Shown here piece after piece: positions 1-6,811 of a DNA stretch of 9,518 nt (positions are counted from its first letter, which is position 1; each line of letters opens with the position of its first letter). Under the pieces are notes generated by a model. It had not been told where the DNA came from. It did not search any database and saw only the letters and a list, made by a program, of their open reading frames with translations. The stretch comes from Burkholderiaceae bacterium (GTDB taxonomy: Bacteria; Pseudomonadota; Gammaproteobacteria; Burkholderiales; Burkholderiaceae). The stretch lies in the NCBI GenBank assembly GCA_023253905.1, contig JALREG010000335.1:1-9518 (forward strand), written 5' to 3'. The translations under genes were made by a program, and so were the position numbers.

Positions 1-1
1 C

Positions 2-94
2 TGGCGCGATGCGCCCACCACCTACTGGGGGGGCACCTATCTCTTCCCGGCACCGCCCCGCACATTCAGAGTGTCAGTCCAGGCCCGGTTCTGA
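2..94 (+). CDS. C-terminal tail of a probable TonB-dependent outer-membrane receptor (partial, 5' end outside window)
   Basis: An open frame enters from the left edge and stops with TGA at 92-94, leaving 30 codons. The visible end reads PPRTFRVSVQARF. Alternating hydrophobic and polar residues and a terminal phenylalanine are what is expected of the last beta-strand of an outer-membrane barrel, and a 'PRTF-x-V-S' ending is common in TonB-dependent receptors. The preceding residues (WRDAPTTYWGG) are rich in aromatics, also barrel-like. If correct, the full protein would be a ligand-gated importer of a siderophore, cobalamin or other large substrate in the outer membrane. The assignment rests only on this short tail; another outer-membrane barrel protein is the main alternative. 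It ends 17 bp before the convergent serine hydrolase stop. Confidence 0.55.
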   Translation, partial: WRDAPTTYWGGTYLFPAPPRTFRVSVQARF

Positions 95-111
95 GGCGGG
101 GCCGCCGCCAG

Positions 112-1215
112 TCAGCGAGCGGCTTCCTGGCCGAGCGCGCGCGCGATCCGCCCGAAAAAGCGGTCGGCGTGCTCGGCCTCGAGCCAGCGCGCCACCAGCA
201 CCAGGTCGAGCTCACGATCAATCCAGGTGAACGAGGAGCCCGCGCCAATCGCAAAGGCGCTCGATGCCGGCACCGACGGGAACACCTCGCGGGTGCGATT
301 GAGCCACACCAGCATGCCGTAGAAGGGCGCGATCGCGCAGGGCGAGAACATCCGGGCGATCCATTGGGAGGAAATCACCTGATGACCCGCCCAGGCGCCG
401 CCGTGGAGCATGAGGGTGGCGAGCCGGATCTGATCGTCGCTACTGATGGTGACGCCACCGCCCCAATGTGTGCCGCCCGGCACAGACTGCATCCGCCGCC
501 CGTCGATCTCGACCCAGGCGTTGTCGTAACCGCGCCAGGACCAGTCGGAGGACGCACCGATCGGCTCCATCACGGCCTCGCGAAACACCTCGGGAAGCGG
601 CTCACGAAACAGGTGAAGGAGCGCAAGCGCGAGCTGATTGATCCGGACGTCGTTGTACTCCCAGTAGGTGCCGGGCGCCCGGAGCGGACGGGGGCCGCCT
701 TTGGCGCCCGCATCCTGGCCCGGCGGCTGAAAAGAGAGCCTGCGCCAGCGATCGACCTGATCGGGAAGACCGAAGCATTCGCCCTCCCATTCGCTCGTCT
801 GCTGCAACAGATGGGTCCAGCAGATTGGCGCATTGTGGGCGCTGTCAAAGCCGATGCCGGGAAGCCGAGCGCGCACCGGCTCGTCGGGATCGGCGATCAA
901 GCCCCGATCAAAAGCGACGCCCGCGAGGAGCGCGAGGTAGGTCTTCGCCACACTGAACGTGAGATCGGCGCGCGCGGGCTCACCCCACTGGGCCAGACGG
1001 CGCCCGCGATGGACCAGGACACCGCTTGCCGGCCCCCGCGCCGATACCGGTCCCAGCAGCCGGTTCCAGGGCGGGGGGTCAGCCCCATGCACCCCCCAGG
1101 TGCTGCCATCGGCGCTCGGTTCACGAGACCACTTTGATTCATGCGCGATCGCATCCTCGATCGCCACGCCGAGCAGGTCGGCCACAGCGGGTTCGGCATC
1201 GATCATGACTGTCAT
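112..1215 (-). CDS. Serine hydrolase of the beta-lactamase / penicillin-binding family (CubicO-like)
   Basis: Predicted protein of 367 residues in the class C beta-lactamase/esterase fold. The family uses a nucleophilic serine to hydrolyse amides or esters; the substrate cannot be told from sequence. The SxxK motif is S88-V-A-K91 (in [11 protein letters not shown]). The Tyr-containing second motif is around Y187-N188 (YWEYNDVR), a GGTHWGGG block lies at about 247-254, and [10 protein letters not shown] near 324-333 matches the glycine-rich strand before the family's C-terminal helix. No signal peptide is visible, so a cytoplasmic location is likely, unlike secreted beta-lactamases. The frame stays open 60 codons further upstream, but I chose ATG at 1213-1215 because GGAG lies 6 nt before it, and the extension would run across the divergent YecA-like start and is not family-like. 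A second ATG three codons in is possible. True antibiotic resistance activity is not implied. Confidence 0.85.
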   Translation of the reverse strand: MTVMIDAEPAVADLLGVAIEDAIAHESKWSREPSADGSTWGVHGADPPPWNRLLGPVSARGPASGVLVHRGRRLAQWGEPARADLTFSVAKTYLALLAGVAFDRGLIADPDEPVRARLPGIGFDSAHNAPICWTHLLQQTSEWEGECFGLPDQVDRWRRLSFQPPGQDAGAKGGPRPLRAPGTYWEYNDVRINQLALALLHLFREPLPEVFREAVMEPIGASSDWSWRGYDNAWVEIDGRRMQSVPGGTHWGGGVTISSDDQIRLATLMLHGGAWAGHQVISSQWIARMFSPCAIAPFYGMLVWLNRTREVFPSVPASSAFAIGAGSSFTWIDRELDLVLVARWLEAEHADRFFGRIARALGQEAAR

Positions 1216-1273
1216 GGAACACTCCGAAATATCGCGGCCCGACGCGACCCGGCCGCCTGTGAGCGCGCCTCGG

Positions 1274-1308
1274 TTGGGCACGCGCGCCGAACAGGCTACC
1301 ATCGCGGC
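1274..1308 (+). promoter_or_regulatory. Candidate sigma-70 promoter giving a leaderless mRNA for the YecA-like gene
   Basis: TTGGGC (1274-1279) and TACCAT (1297-1302) are separated by exactly 17 bp. They match the -35 consensus at 3 of 6 and the -10 consensus at 4 of 6 positions. Transcription starting 7 nt after the -10 box would begin at 1309, the A of the proposed start codon. No Shine-Dalgarno sequence precedes that ATG, which agrees with a leaderless transcript. Assignment is by inspection only, and GC-rich DNA gives chance matches. Confidence 0.45.
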
Positions 1309-2058
1309 ATGAACACGCCCGACTCCTCCCGCTCCCTCGACGAAGCCGAGCTGGCACGGCTCGATGACCTGCTTGCTCTCGCGCATCCCGAGCAATCGAT
1401 GATGCTCGAGGAATTCGACGGCTTCTGCGCGGCGCTCGCCTGCTCGCCCACGCCGATCTCACCTGATGACAGTCTGCAGGTGGTGCTGGGTACGGTGCCT
1501 GGGGTGGCGCTCGCCGCCCTGTCCGAAGCCGATCGGGGCGATCTGCTGTCGCTCCTGGGGCGTCATCGACGGGCCGTCGCCCGACGTCTCTACGAGGGCG
1601 AAGCCTGGAACGCGGTCATTGGCACCGATGAAGCGGGCCGGGCGCTGGGCGATGCCTGGGCCATCGGTTTTCTGCGCGCGATGGAACTGCATCCTGACGA
1701 CTGGGGCCTCCTCGACGAAGACGAAGTCTGCGAAGAGGCGTTTGATCTGATCCTGCGATTTGCAAGCGAGGCCGGTGCGGCCGCGGCCGCCGATGCGGCA
1801 GACAACCCCGAGGCGGGCGGACGCAGCATCGAGTCGCTGGACGATGAACCGTTCGAGCCCATCGCAGACGATGAGCGCGAGGAAATGATCGACCTCATGC
1901 TGGAAGGCGTAAGCGAGATTTTCATGCGGCTCGCGCCCGCCCGCGAGAAGGCCCTCAAGCCCGCCACCATCCGGCACGATGGCCCGCGTGCCGGCCGTAA
2001 CGACCCCTGCCCTTGCGGCAGCGGACGAAAATACAAACAATGCCACGGCGCAGGCTGA
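1309..2058 (+). CDS. UPF0149/YecA-family protein with C-terminal SEC-C zinc-binding motif
   Basis: Predicted protein of 249 residues. The N-terminal two thirds resemble the UPF0149 (YgfB/YecA) domain, recognisable from the acidic stretch containing LDDLLAL...[13 protein letters not shown] and the later [13 protein letters not shown]. An alanine- and acid-rich linker (about 160-200) leads to a helical segment and then the SEC-C motif [19 protein letters not shown], with zinc ligands C234, C236, C245 and H246. The same motif at the SecA C-terminus binds zinc and SecB, and in YecA-type proteins it is linked to ribosome or SecA association; the exact role here is unknown. The start at 1309 was chosen because the family-like sequence begins just after it. 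The frame extends 56 codons upstream with low-complexity, non-family sequence over the divergent hydrolase start. The lack of a ribosome-binding site fits the candidate leaderless promoter. Confidence 0.85.
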   Translation: MNTPDSSRSLDEAELARLDDLLALAHPEQSMMLEEFDGFCAALACSPTPISPDDSLQVVLGTVPGVALAALSEADRGDLLSLLGRHRRAVARRLYEGEAWNAVIGTDEAGRALGDAWAIGFLRAMELHPDDWGLLDEDEVCEEAFDLILRFASEAGAAAAADAADNPEAGGRSIESLDDEPFEPIADDEREEMIDLMLEGVSEIFMRLAPAREKALKPATIRHDGPRAGRNDPCPCGSGRKYKQCHGAG

Positions 2059-2114
2059 GCCAAGCGAGCAGCCGCCCGACAATCGTCCCACCGCCGCCTT
2101 AAGGATCCCCTGCC

Positions 2115-2876
2115 ATGTCTGAGCGCACCCCCCGAATCGCGATTGTCACCGGCGGCGGCACCGGCGTCGGGCGCGCGGCCGCGCGTGCACTGGCCGGCGC
2201 GGGCTGGCAGGTGGTCCTCGCCGGACGGCGGATCGAGCCGCTCTCGCGCACCATCGAGGACATCGGCACCACCGGGCCGACGCCCCTCGCTATCCCGACC
2301 GACGTGGGCGACCCCGCTTCGGTGCGAGCACTCTTCGATCAGACCTGGCAGACCTTCGGTCGCCTCGACCTGCTGTTCAATAACGCCGGCACCGGCGCAC
2401 CCGCCATCCCGATCGAGGAGCTGAGCTACGAGCAGTGGATGACGGTGGTCAATGCCAATCTCACCGGCGCCTTCCTCTGCACGCAGCAGGCCTTCCGGCT
2501 CATGAAAATGCAGACGCCGCGCGGCGGCCGGATCATCAACAACGGCTCCATTTCGGCACACACCCCGCGGCCTTTCTCCGCACCCTACACCTCCACCAAA
2601 CACGCCATCACAGGCCTCACCAAATCCGCGGCACTCGATGGCCGCGCCTGGGACATCGCCTGTGGCCAGATCGATATCGGTAATGCGGCCACCGACATGA
2701 CCGACCGGATGACGCGCGGCGTGCCGCAACCCGATGGCACCAGCCGGGTCGAGCCGCGCATGGATGTCGACCATGTCGGCCAGGCGATTCTCTACATGGC
2801 GGGGCTGCCGCCTGAATCGAATGTGCTCTTCATGACGGTGATGGCCACCCAGATGCCCTTCGTGGGGCGGGGCTAG
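2115..2876 (+). CDS. Short-chain dehydrogenase/reductase (classical SDR)
   Basis: Predicted protein of 253 residues, the usual length for a classical SDR with a Rossmann fold. The cofactor motif TGGGTGVG is at 12-19 and NNAG at 89-92. The catalytic residues are S145 (in NNGSISAH), Y158 and K162 (YTSTK), correctly spaced 13 and 4 residues apart. The basic pair R38-R39 after the second strand suggests NADP(H) rather than NAD(H). It should reduce a carbonyl or oxidise an alcohol in the cytoplasm; the substrate is unknown. AAGGA at 2101-2105 lies 9 nt before the ATG. It starts 56 bp after the YecA-like gene on the same strand and may be cotranscribed with it, though no functional link is evident. 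Its stop lies 17 bp from the convergent FrnE-like gene. Confidence 0.92.
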   Translation: MSERTPRIAIVTGGGTGVGRAAARALAGAGWQVVLAGRRIEPLSRTIEDIGTTGPTPLAIPTDVGDPASVRALFDQTWQTFGRLDLLFNNAGTGAPAIPIEELSYEQWMTVVNANLTGAFLCTQQAFRLMKMQTPRGGRIINNGSISAHTPRPFSAPYTSTKHAITGLTKSAALDGRAWDIACGQIDIGNAATDMTDRMTRGVPQPDGTSRVEPRMDVDHVGQAILYMAGLPPESNVLFMTVMATQMPFVGRG

Positions 2877-2893
2877 GGCACCCGAGCGCGGCG

Positions 2894-3547
2894 TTAACCG
2901 GCCTCGGCCTCGAGCGCGATCTTGTCGAGGATGGCCTCAGCCCCCTGGGCACCGCTCACCGCAATGCGACCGTTCACGATGAAGCAGGGCACGCCGCGAA
3001 TCCCCGCCCGGCGTGCCCGCTGATCGGCCTCCGCGACCGCTTCATGCGCCTGCGGGTCAGCCAGCGCGCGTTCGATCGCCGGGTCGGCAAGCCCAGCCGA
3101 GCGAGCAATGTCACGCAACTGAGCGAGATCGGTCAGGTCGCGGCCCTCCTGGAAATACGCGGTAAACAGCGCCTCGGCGAGCGCATCCTGCGAGGCCTCA
3201 TCGGGCGCGGCCGCCATCAAGGCGTGAGCGCGCAGCGTGTTGGGCTGCCGCGCGATCGCGTCAATCGCAAGGCTGAGATCGACAGCACCTGCCGCGCGCT
3301 GCACATTCGCATAGATTCGCGAGGTATCAGCGCTCCCAAACTTTTGAGCCAGGTAGTCGCTGCGTGAGACGCCCTCGTCGGGCAGATCGGGATTCAGCTG
3401 AAACGGATGCCAATGCACTTCAACCGGCTGACCCGGGTGCGTCTCGCGCCAGCGGGCGAGTGCCGCCTCCAGCTGACGCTTGCCCACGAAACACCAGGGA
3501 CACACCACATCGGATACCACGTCGATCCGGATCGAATCTGCAGACAT
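2894..3547 (-). CDS. DsbA-family oxidoreductase, FrnE-like
   Basis: Predicted protein of 217 residues with a thioredoxin-like fold and a helical insertion, typical of the FrnE/2-hydroxychromene-2-carboxylate isomerase branch of the DsbA family. The active-site C16-P-W-C19 follows strand residues IDVVSDVV, and the cis-proline loop is G185-V-P187. The HPFQLNP segment near 47-53 and the GVP...NGRIAVSGAQ ending are characteristic of FrnE-like proteins. With both CxxC cysteines present it is more likely a thiol-disulfide oxidoreductase than the isomerase, which usually has Ser in place of the first Cys. No signal peptide, so cytoplasmic. Cys188 directly follows the cis-proline where many relatives carry Phe. 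The start ATG (3545-3547) is preceded by GGGGCGAAAGA, a weak ribosome-binding site. It is divergent from the next SDR. Confidence 0.9.
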   Translation of the reverse strand: MSADSIRIDVVSDVVCPWCFVGKRQLEAALARWRETHPGQPVEVHWHPFQLNPDLPDEGVSRSDYLAQKFGSADTSRIYANVQRAAGAVDLSLAIDAIARQPNTLRAHALMAAAPDEASQDALAEALFTAYFQEGRDLTDLAQLRDIARSAGLADPAIERALADPQAHEAVAEADQRARRAGIRGVPCFIVNGRIAVSGAQGAEAILDKIALEAEAG

Positions 3548-3592
3548 TCTTTCGCCCCTGTCGGTTAAGCCAACACCTGTAAAGCCGTGATC

Positions 3593-3622
3593 TTAGCGCC
3601 GCGGCGCAGCCCGCCCTACAAT
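3593..3622 (+). promoter_or_regulatory. Candidate promoter for the SDR-small protein-srkA unit
   Basis: TACAAT at 3617-3622 matches the -10 consensus at 5 of 6 positions. TTAGCG at 3593-3598 is a weak -35 match, 18 bp upstream. The start would be near 3629, giving a leader of about 56 nt. The spacer holds a perfect 12-bp palindrome, GCGCCGCGGCGC (3596-3607), which could be an operator or simply a product of high GC content. The whole 3548-3684 region between the divergent genes otherwise holds only a pyrimidine-rich leader (3657-3670). Confidence 0.4.
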
Positions 3623-3684
3623 GCTGTCACCCGGGGCGCGGCAGCTGGCCAGGCGCTCTTTTCTCTTTCAAACGGAATCTGACG

Positions 3685-4473
3685 ATGGAACAGGACATGA
3701 TCGGACGCGTGGTGCTTGTCACTGGCGCGAGCAAAGGTATCGGGCTTGCGTGTGTCGAGCGCTTCGCACGGGCTGGCGCGCGGGTGGTGGGCGTCTCACG
3801 CACGGCGGCCAACCTCGACGAGGCGGTACGCCTGCTATCGGCCAAGGGCCTGTCGATGGCGGCCACGCTGGCGGTTGACCTTACCGATGCGGCGGCCTCA
3901 GAAGCCATGGTGGAGCGGGTCGAGCGCGAAGTGGGCCCGATCGCGATCCTGGTGACCTCGGCGGGCGCTGCCCGGCGCTTCGGCCCCGACGAGCTCGACT
4001 CGGCTGCCTTTCATCAGGGCATGAACGGCAAATACTTTAGTTACGTGAATGTGATCGCGCCGGTGGTGCGGTGCATGGCCTCGCGCAATGCCGGTGCGGT
4101 GGTGAACATCATCGGCCAGGGCGGTAAACAGGCGGGCGTGATGCATATCTCCGGTGGCGCGGCCAACGCTGCCCTCATGCTCAACACGGTCGGTTATGCG
4201 CGGGCATTCGCTGACCGGGGCATCCGCGTGAACGGTATCAATCCCGGACTCACCCGCACCTCCCGGGTGGACGAAGGTCTTCGCGCAACGTCGCGGGTGA
4301 GCGGCCGGCCAGTGGAAGAACTGCTCGCAGAAGAAACCGCGCGGATTCCGATGAAGCGCATGGCCGAGCCCCATGAAATCGCCGAGGTCGCGCACTTTCT
4401 TGCAAGCGACCGCGCGAGCTACGTGAGCGGCGTGGTCATCCCGATGGACGGCTGCGGCACCTCGGTCATCTGA
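3685..4473 (+). CDS. Divergent SDR-family protein lacking the canonical catalytic Ser-Tyr-Lys
   Basis: Predicted protein of 262 residues with the SDR Rossmann fold: TGASKGIG at 13-20, an acidic D65 in VDLTD, TSAG at 91-94 in place of NNAG, and RVNGINPG at 181-188. Aligning without gaps from VVNII (139-143) to GIRVN (179-183), the catalytic Ser falls on Gly144, Tyr on Gly157 and Lys on Asn161 (GGAANAAL). Cofactor binding should persist, but standard carbonyl/alcohol redox chemistry is doubtful. The SDR superfamily contains groups with an 'xGNAAL'-type replacement, so this is probably a subfamily trait rather than a mutation. The C-terminal SGVVIPMDG ending is intact, arguing against decay. Start chosen at 3685, with GGAA at 3674-3677 seven nt upstream; M5 is a weaker alternative. 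The stop TGA shares its last A with the next ATG, so translation is probably coupled. Confidence 0.88.
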   Translation: MEQDMIGRVVLVTGASKGIGLACVERFARAGARVVGVSRTAANLDEAVRLLSAKGLSMAATLAVDLTDAAASEAMVERVEREVGPIAILVTSAGAARRFGPDELDSAAFHQGMNGKYFSYVNVIAPVVRCMASRNAGAVVNIIGQGGKQAGVMHISGGAANAALMLNTVGYARAFADRGIRVNGINPGLTRTSRVDEGLRATSRVSGRPVEELLAEETARIPMKRMAEPHEIAEVAHFLASDRASYVSGVVIPMDGCGTSVI

Positions 4474-4778
4474 TGGAAGGTGACCTCAACGCGCTCGCCA
4501 TCGATCGCGCAGCCCGCCTCCCAACCGCGATCGGTCGGCTGCAAAGCCTCCTCACCCGGGTACCCGCGCCACCGGCGGCTGAGCTCGCCCGCGCGTGGCG
4601 CGCCGAGCGCGAGCTCCTCGCCGCTTTACCGCCCCGCTATGGCCAGGTGCTCGAGTCGCTGCTGTCGCGCATGGAGTCGGCTGCCATGTTCGGCGAGGAA
4701 AGCTGTTCATTCAGCGCCGCCGACCTGCGGGGCGAGCTCACTGTCTGGCTCGCCAAAGCCGCGCGCGCACTCGAATGA
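4473..4778 (+). CDS. Uncharacterised 101-residue protein between SDR and srkA
   Basis: I do not recognise this protein. It overlaps the upstream SDR by one base (TGATG) and the downstream srkA by four (ATGA), which strongly supports it as a real translated gene in a three-gene unit. The sequence is rich in Ala, Leu and Arg and looks mostly alpha-helical, with LPTAIGRLQSLLTRV near 16-30, LARAWRAERELLAAL near 38-52 and YGQVLESLLSRM near 56-67. Its C-terminus (DLRGELTVWLAKAARALE) is a probable amphipathic helix. It has one cysteine, no signal peptide, no membrane segment and no recognisable motif. There is no Shine-Dalgarno sequence before the ATG, so it depends on reinitiation after the SDR. 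A role as a small accessory or partner protein is only a guess from the context. Confidence 0.75.
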   Translation: MEGDLNALAIDRAARLPTAIGRLQSLLTRVPAPPAAELARAWRAERELLAALPPRYGQVLESLLSRMESAAMFGEESCSFSAADLRGELTVWLAKAARALE

Positions 4779-5764
4779 GCGACGCCGCCCCCTACGCAGG
4801 CCTTGATCCCGACACCGTCCTGAATGCGCTCGACTCGGTTGGCCTGCGCGGCGACGGCCGGCTGATTGCGCTCAACAGCTATGAGAACCGCGTCTACCTC
4901 GTGTACCTGGAGGACGCCGAGCCAGTGGTGGTCAAGTTTTACCGCCCGGGCCGATGGAGCGATGCGCAAATCGCGGAAGAACACGCGTTCGTCGCCGAAC
5001 TCGCCGATGACGACATTCCTGCCGTGGCGCCGCTCGTGATCGATCGCCAGACACTTCACCCGTATGCGGGCTTCCGGTTCGCGGTCTACCCGCGTCGGGG
5101 GGGCCGTGCGCCCGAGCTCGACCGGCCTGGCGTTCTGGAATGGATTGGCCGCTTCATTGCCCGGATCCATAACGTTGGTGCGCACTCGGCCTTCCGGCAT
5201 CGCGAAGCCGCTGATGTCAGCACGCTGGGCCGCGAGCCGCGCGATGCGCTCCTTGCTGGCCGACTGATTCCAGCCGAACTCGAGGCCCGCTGGCTCGGGC
5301 TTGCCAACGCCGCCATCGAGGCGGCCGAGCGGGCGTTTGCACACGCCGGTGCAGCCCCGCTCTCATGCATCCGGCTGCACGGCGACTGTCACCCCGGAAA
5401 TCTGCTCTGGACCGACGCGGGCCCACACTTCGTCGACTTTGACGATGCACGTACGGGTCCTGCGATCCAGGATCTCTGGATGCTGCTATCCGGGGAGCGC
5501 CACGAGCGGGCCGAGCAGCTGGGCCGACTGCTCGCGGGTTACCGGCAGGTGCGAGACTTTGGTCGGGCCGAGCTCGCGCTGATCGAACCGCTTCGTACCC
5601 TGCGGCTCATCCACTACAGCGCATGGATCGCGCGGCGCTGGGATGATCCGGCGTTTCCGGCAGCGTTTCCCTGGTTCGGTACACCGCGCTATTGGCAGGA
5701 CCGGATTGCGGAACTCACCGAGCAGCTCGAGGCCATGGCCGAGCCCACGCTTGAGCCGATGTAA
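4775..5764 (+). CDS. srkA: Stress response kinase A (SrkA/YihE), Ser/Thr protein kinase
   Basis: Predicted protein of 329 residues, essentially the length of E. coli SrkA (328). It has the aminoglycoside phosphotransferase-like kinase fold. The early ENRVYLVYLED...VVVKFYRPGRWS region supplies the ATP-binding lysine K54. The catalytic loop is H202-G-D204-C-H-P-G-N209, and the metal-binding DFD is D221-F-D223 (FVDFDDA). FYRPGRWS and RLHGDCHPGN are typical of the family. In E. coli this cytoplasmic kinase acts in the Cpx envelope stress response and counteracts MazEF-linked death. The frame is open 60 codons further upstream, but that extension is Arg-rich and lies over the small gene; the ATG at 4775 overlaps its stop (ATGA) and gives the family length. 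Nothing in the sequence shows Cpx control here. Confidence 0.93.
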   Translation: MSDAAPYAGLDPDTVLNALDSVGLRGDGRLIALNSYENRVYLVYLEDAEPVVVKFYRPGRWSDAQIAEEHAFVAELADDDIPAVAPLVIDRQTLHPYAGFRFAVYPRRGGRAPELDRPGVLEWIGRFIARIHNVGAHSAFRHREAADVSTLGREPRDALLAGRLIPAELEARWLGLANAAIEAAERAFAHAGAAPLSCIRLHGDCHPGNLLWTDAGPHFVDFDDARTGPAIQDLWMLLSGERHERAEQLGRLLAGYRQVRDFGRAELALIEPLRTLRLIHYSAWIARRWDDPAFPAAFPWFGTPRYWQDRIAELTEQLEAMAEPTLEPM

Positions 5765-5765
5765 T

Positions 5766-5789
5766 GCGCGGCCTCGGGGCGTGCCGCGC
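5766..5789 (+). terminator. GC-rich hairpin just after srkA, possible transcription terminator
   Basis: GCGCGGC (5766-5772) and GCCGCGC (5783-5789) form a perfect 7-bp stem with a 10-nt loop, one base after the srkA stop. The T-run (5813-5818) is too far away for a classical intrinsic terminator, so it may be a weak terminator, a Rho-related element or an mRNA 3'-end stabiliser. Confidence 0.4.
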
Positions 5790-5799
5790 GCACGTCCAC

Positions 5800-5805
5800 T
5801 AGAAT
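5800..5805 (+). promoter_or_regulatory. Candidate -10 element for the 3-hydroxyacyl-CoA dehydrogenase gene
   Basis: TAGAAT matches the -10 consensus at 5 of 6 positions and stands out in a GC-rich gap. I see no good -35 box 16-18 bp upstream. A start near 5812 would give a short leader of about 26 nt containing the AAGGA ribosome-binding site (5823-5827). Confidence 0.35.
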
Positions 5806-5837
5806 TCACCTACTTTTTCCGCAAGGACTGACCCACC

Positions 5838-6689
5838 ATGACCATCAAGACCATCGGCATCATCGGCGCCGGCACCATGGGAAACGGCATCGCGCAAACC
5901 TGTGCGCAGGCCGGCATCGACGCCGTCATGCAGGACGTAAACGAGGCCGCGCTTGAGCGCGCGCTGAAGACCATTGGCGGCTCGCTCGACCGGCTGGTGC
6001 GTAAAGGCACGCTCGATGACGCCGGCAAAGCAGCCGCGCTTGCCCGGGTGTGCACCACCACGCGGGCTGAAGATCTGGCGGGCGCCGACCTGATCATCGA
6101 GGCAGCCACTGAAAATGAGGCCGTCAAGATCAGGATCCTGAAAGCGATCGACGCCATCGCCCGCCCTGGCACCATCATCGCCACCAACACCTCATCAATT
6201 TCCATTACCCGGCTCGCCGCGCAGATCAGCCGGCCCGAGCTCTTCGTGGGCATGCACTTCTTCAACCCGGTGCCGGTGATGGCACTCGTTGAAATCATCC
6301 GTGGACTGCGCACCTCGGAAGAGACGCTTCAAAGCGTCGCCGAGCTTGCCCGGCGGCTCGGCAAGACCCCGATCGGCGTGAAGAACAGCGCAGGCTTCGC
6401 GGTCAACCGGATCCTCTGCCCCATGCTCAACGAAGCGATCTTCACCTTCGCCGAAGGCGTGGCGAGCGCCGACGAGATTGACACCGGGATGCGGCTCGGC
6501 TGCAACCATCCGATCGGTCCACTCGCACTCTGCGACATGATCGGTTTGGATGTGCTGCTTGCGGTCATGGATGTGCTCTACGACGCATTCAAAGACCCGA
6601 AGTACCGCCCCGCGCCGCTGCTTCGCGAAATGGTTGACGCCGGTTTGCTCGGGCGCAAGACCGGGCGCGGTTTCTACAGCTACGCTTGA
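5838..6689 (+). CDS. hbd: 3-hydroxyacyl-CoA (3-hydroxybutyryl-CoA) dehydrogenase, free-standing
   Basis: Predicted protein of 283 residues, the length of single-domain Hbd/FadB2-type enzymes (about 280) rather than the large fused FadB. It oxidises (S)-3-hydroxyacyl-CoA to 3-oxoacyl-CoA with NAD+, or the reverse, in beta-oxidation, aromatic-acid (phenylacetate-type) or butanoate metabolism. The dinucleotide motif GAGTMG is at 10-15, and D33 after the second strand points to NAD. Catalytic residues by family spacing are S119, H140 ([11 protein letters not shown]), E152 and N190 (GFAVNRI). The C-terminal domain ends in the typical [19 protein letters not shown] at 5823-5827 lies 10 nt before the ATG. 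Chain-length preference cannot be told. It is 122 bp upstream of the acyl-CoA ligase in the same direction and may feed from it. The paaH-type role is an alternative. Confidence 0.93.
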   Translation: MTIKTIGIIGAGTMGNGIAQTCAQAGIDAVMQDVNEAALERALKTIGGSLDRLVRKGTLDDAGKAAALARVCTTTRAEDLAGADLIIEAATENEAVKIRILKAIDAIARPGTIIATNTSSISITRLAAQISRPELFVGMHFFNPVPVMALVEIIRGLRTSEETLQSVAELARRLGKTPIGVKNSAGFAVNRILCPMLNEAIFTFAEGVASADEIDTGMRLGCNHPIGPLALCDMIGLDVLLAVMDVLYDAFKDPKYRPAPLLREMVDAGLLGRKTGRGFYSYA

Positions 6690-6707
6690 TCCGGGTCAGC
6701 CGGTTGC

Positions 6708-6739
6708 GGCGGCCGATCCCGGGTTTTCCCGAGGCCGCC
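6708..6739 (+). terminator. Long GC-rich hairpin after hbd, possible terminator or attenuator
   Basis: GGCGGCC (6708-6714) pairs with GGCCGCC (6733-6739). Inside it CGGG (6720-6723) pairs with CCCG (6728-6731) around a TTTT loop, with a 5-versus-1-nt internal bulge. It begins 18 bp after the hbd stop. No U-tract follows, so intrinsic termination is uncertain. The rest of the gap to 6811 holds a GGTAAG direct repeat (6746-6751 and 6757-6762) and an A-rich leader with AGAAGGGGA before the ligase start. Confidence 0.45.
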
Positions 6740-6811
6740 CTCTCCGGTAAGTTACGGGTAAGGTGTCGGGCGTAAAAACCGGCAACCAAAAAATAGAAGG
6801 GGACACTGCCG

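Noticed and set aside
95..111. GC-rich inverted sequence between the two convergent stops as a bidirectional terminator
   Set aside because: Only a 4-bp stem (GGCG/CGCC) with a 4-nt loop can form, and there is no T-tract on either strand.
169..1137. A 322-codon open frame on the plus strand opposite the serine hydrolase
   Set aside because: It is antisense to the hydrolase, which has the SxxK and other family motifs. The translation shows no recognisable domain.
1216..1395. N-terminal extension of the serine hydrolase frame
   Set aside because: It overlaps the divergent YecA-like start and lacks family-like sequence, while a good ribosome-binding site (GGAG) supports the start at 1215.
1590..2774. 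A 394-codon open frame on the minus strand across the YecA-like gene and the SDR
   Set aside because: It is antisense to two genes with clear family motifs, and its translation is low-complexity Arg/Ala/Gly/Ser-rich sequence, as expected from GC-rich DNA.
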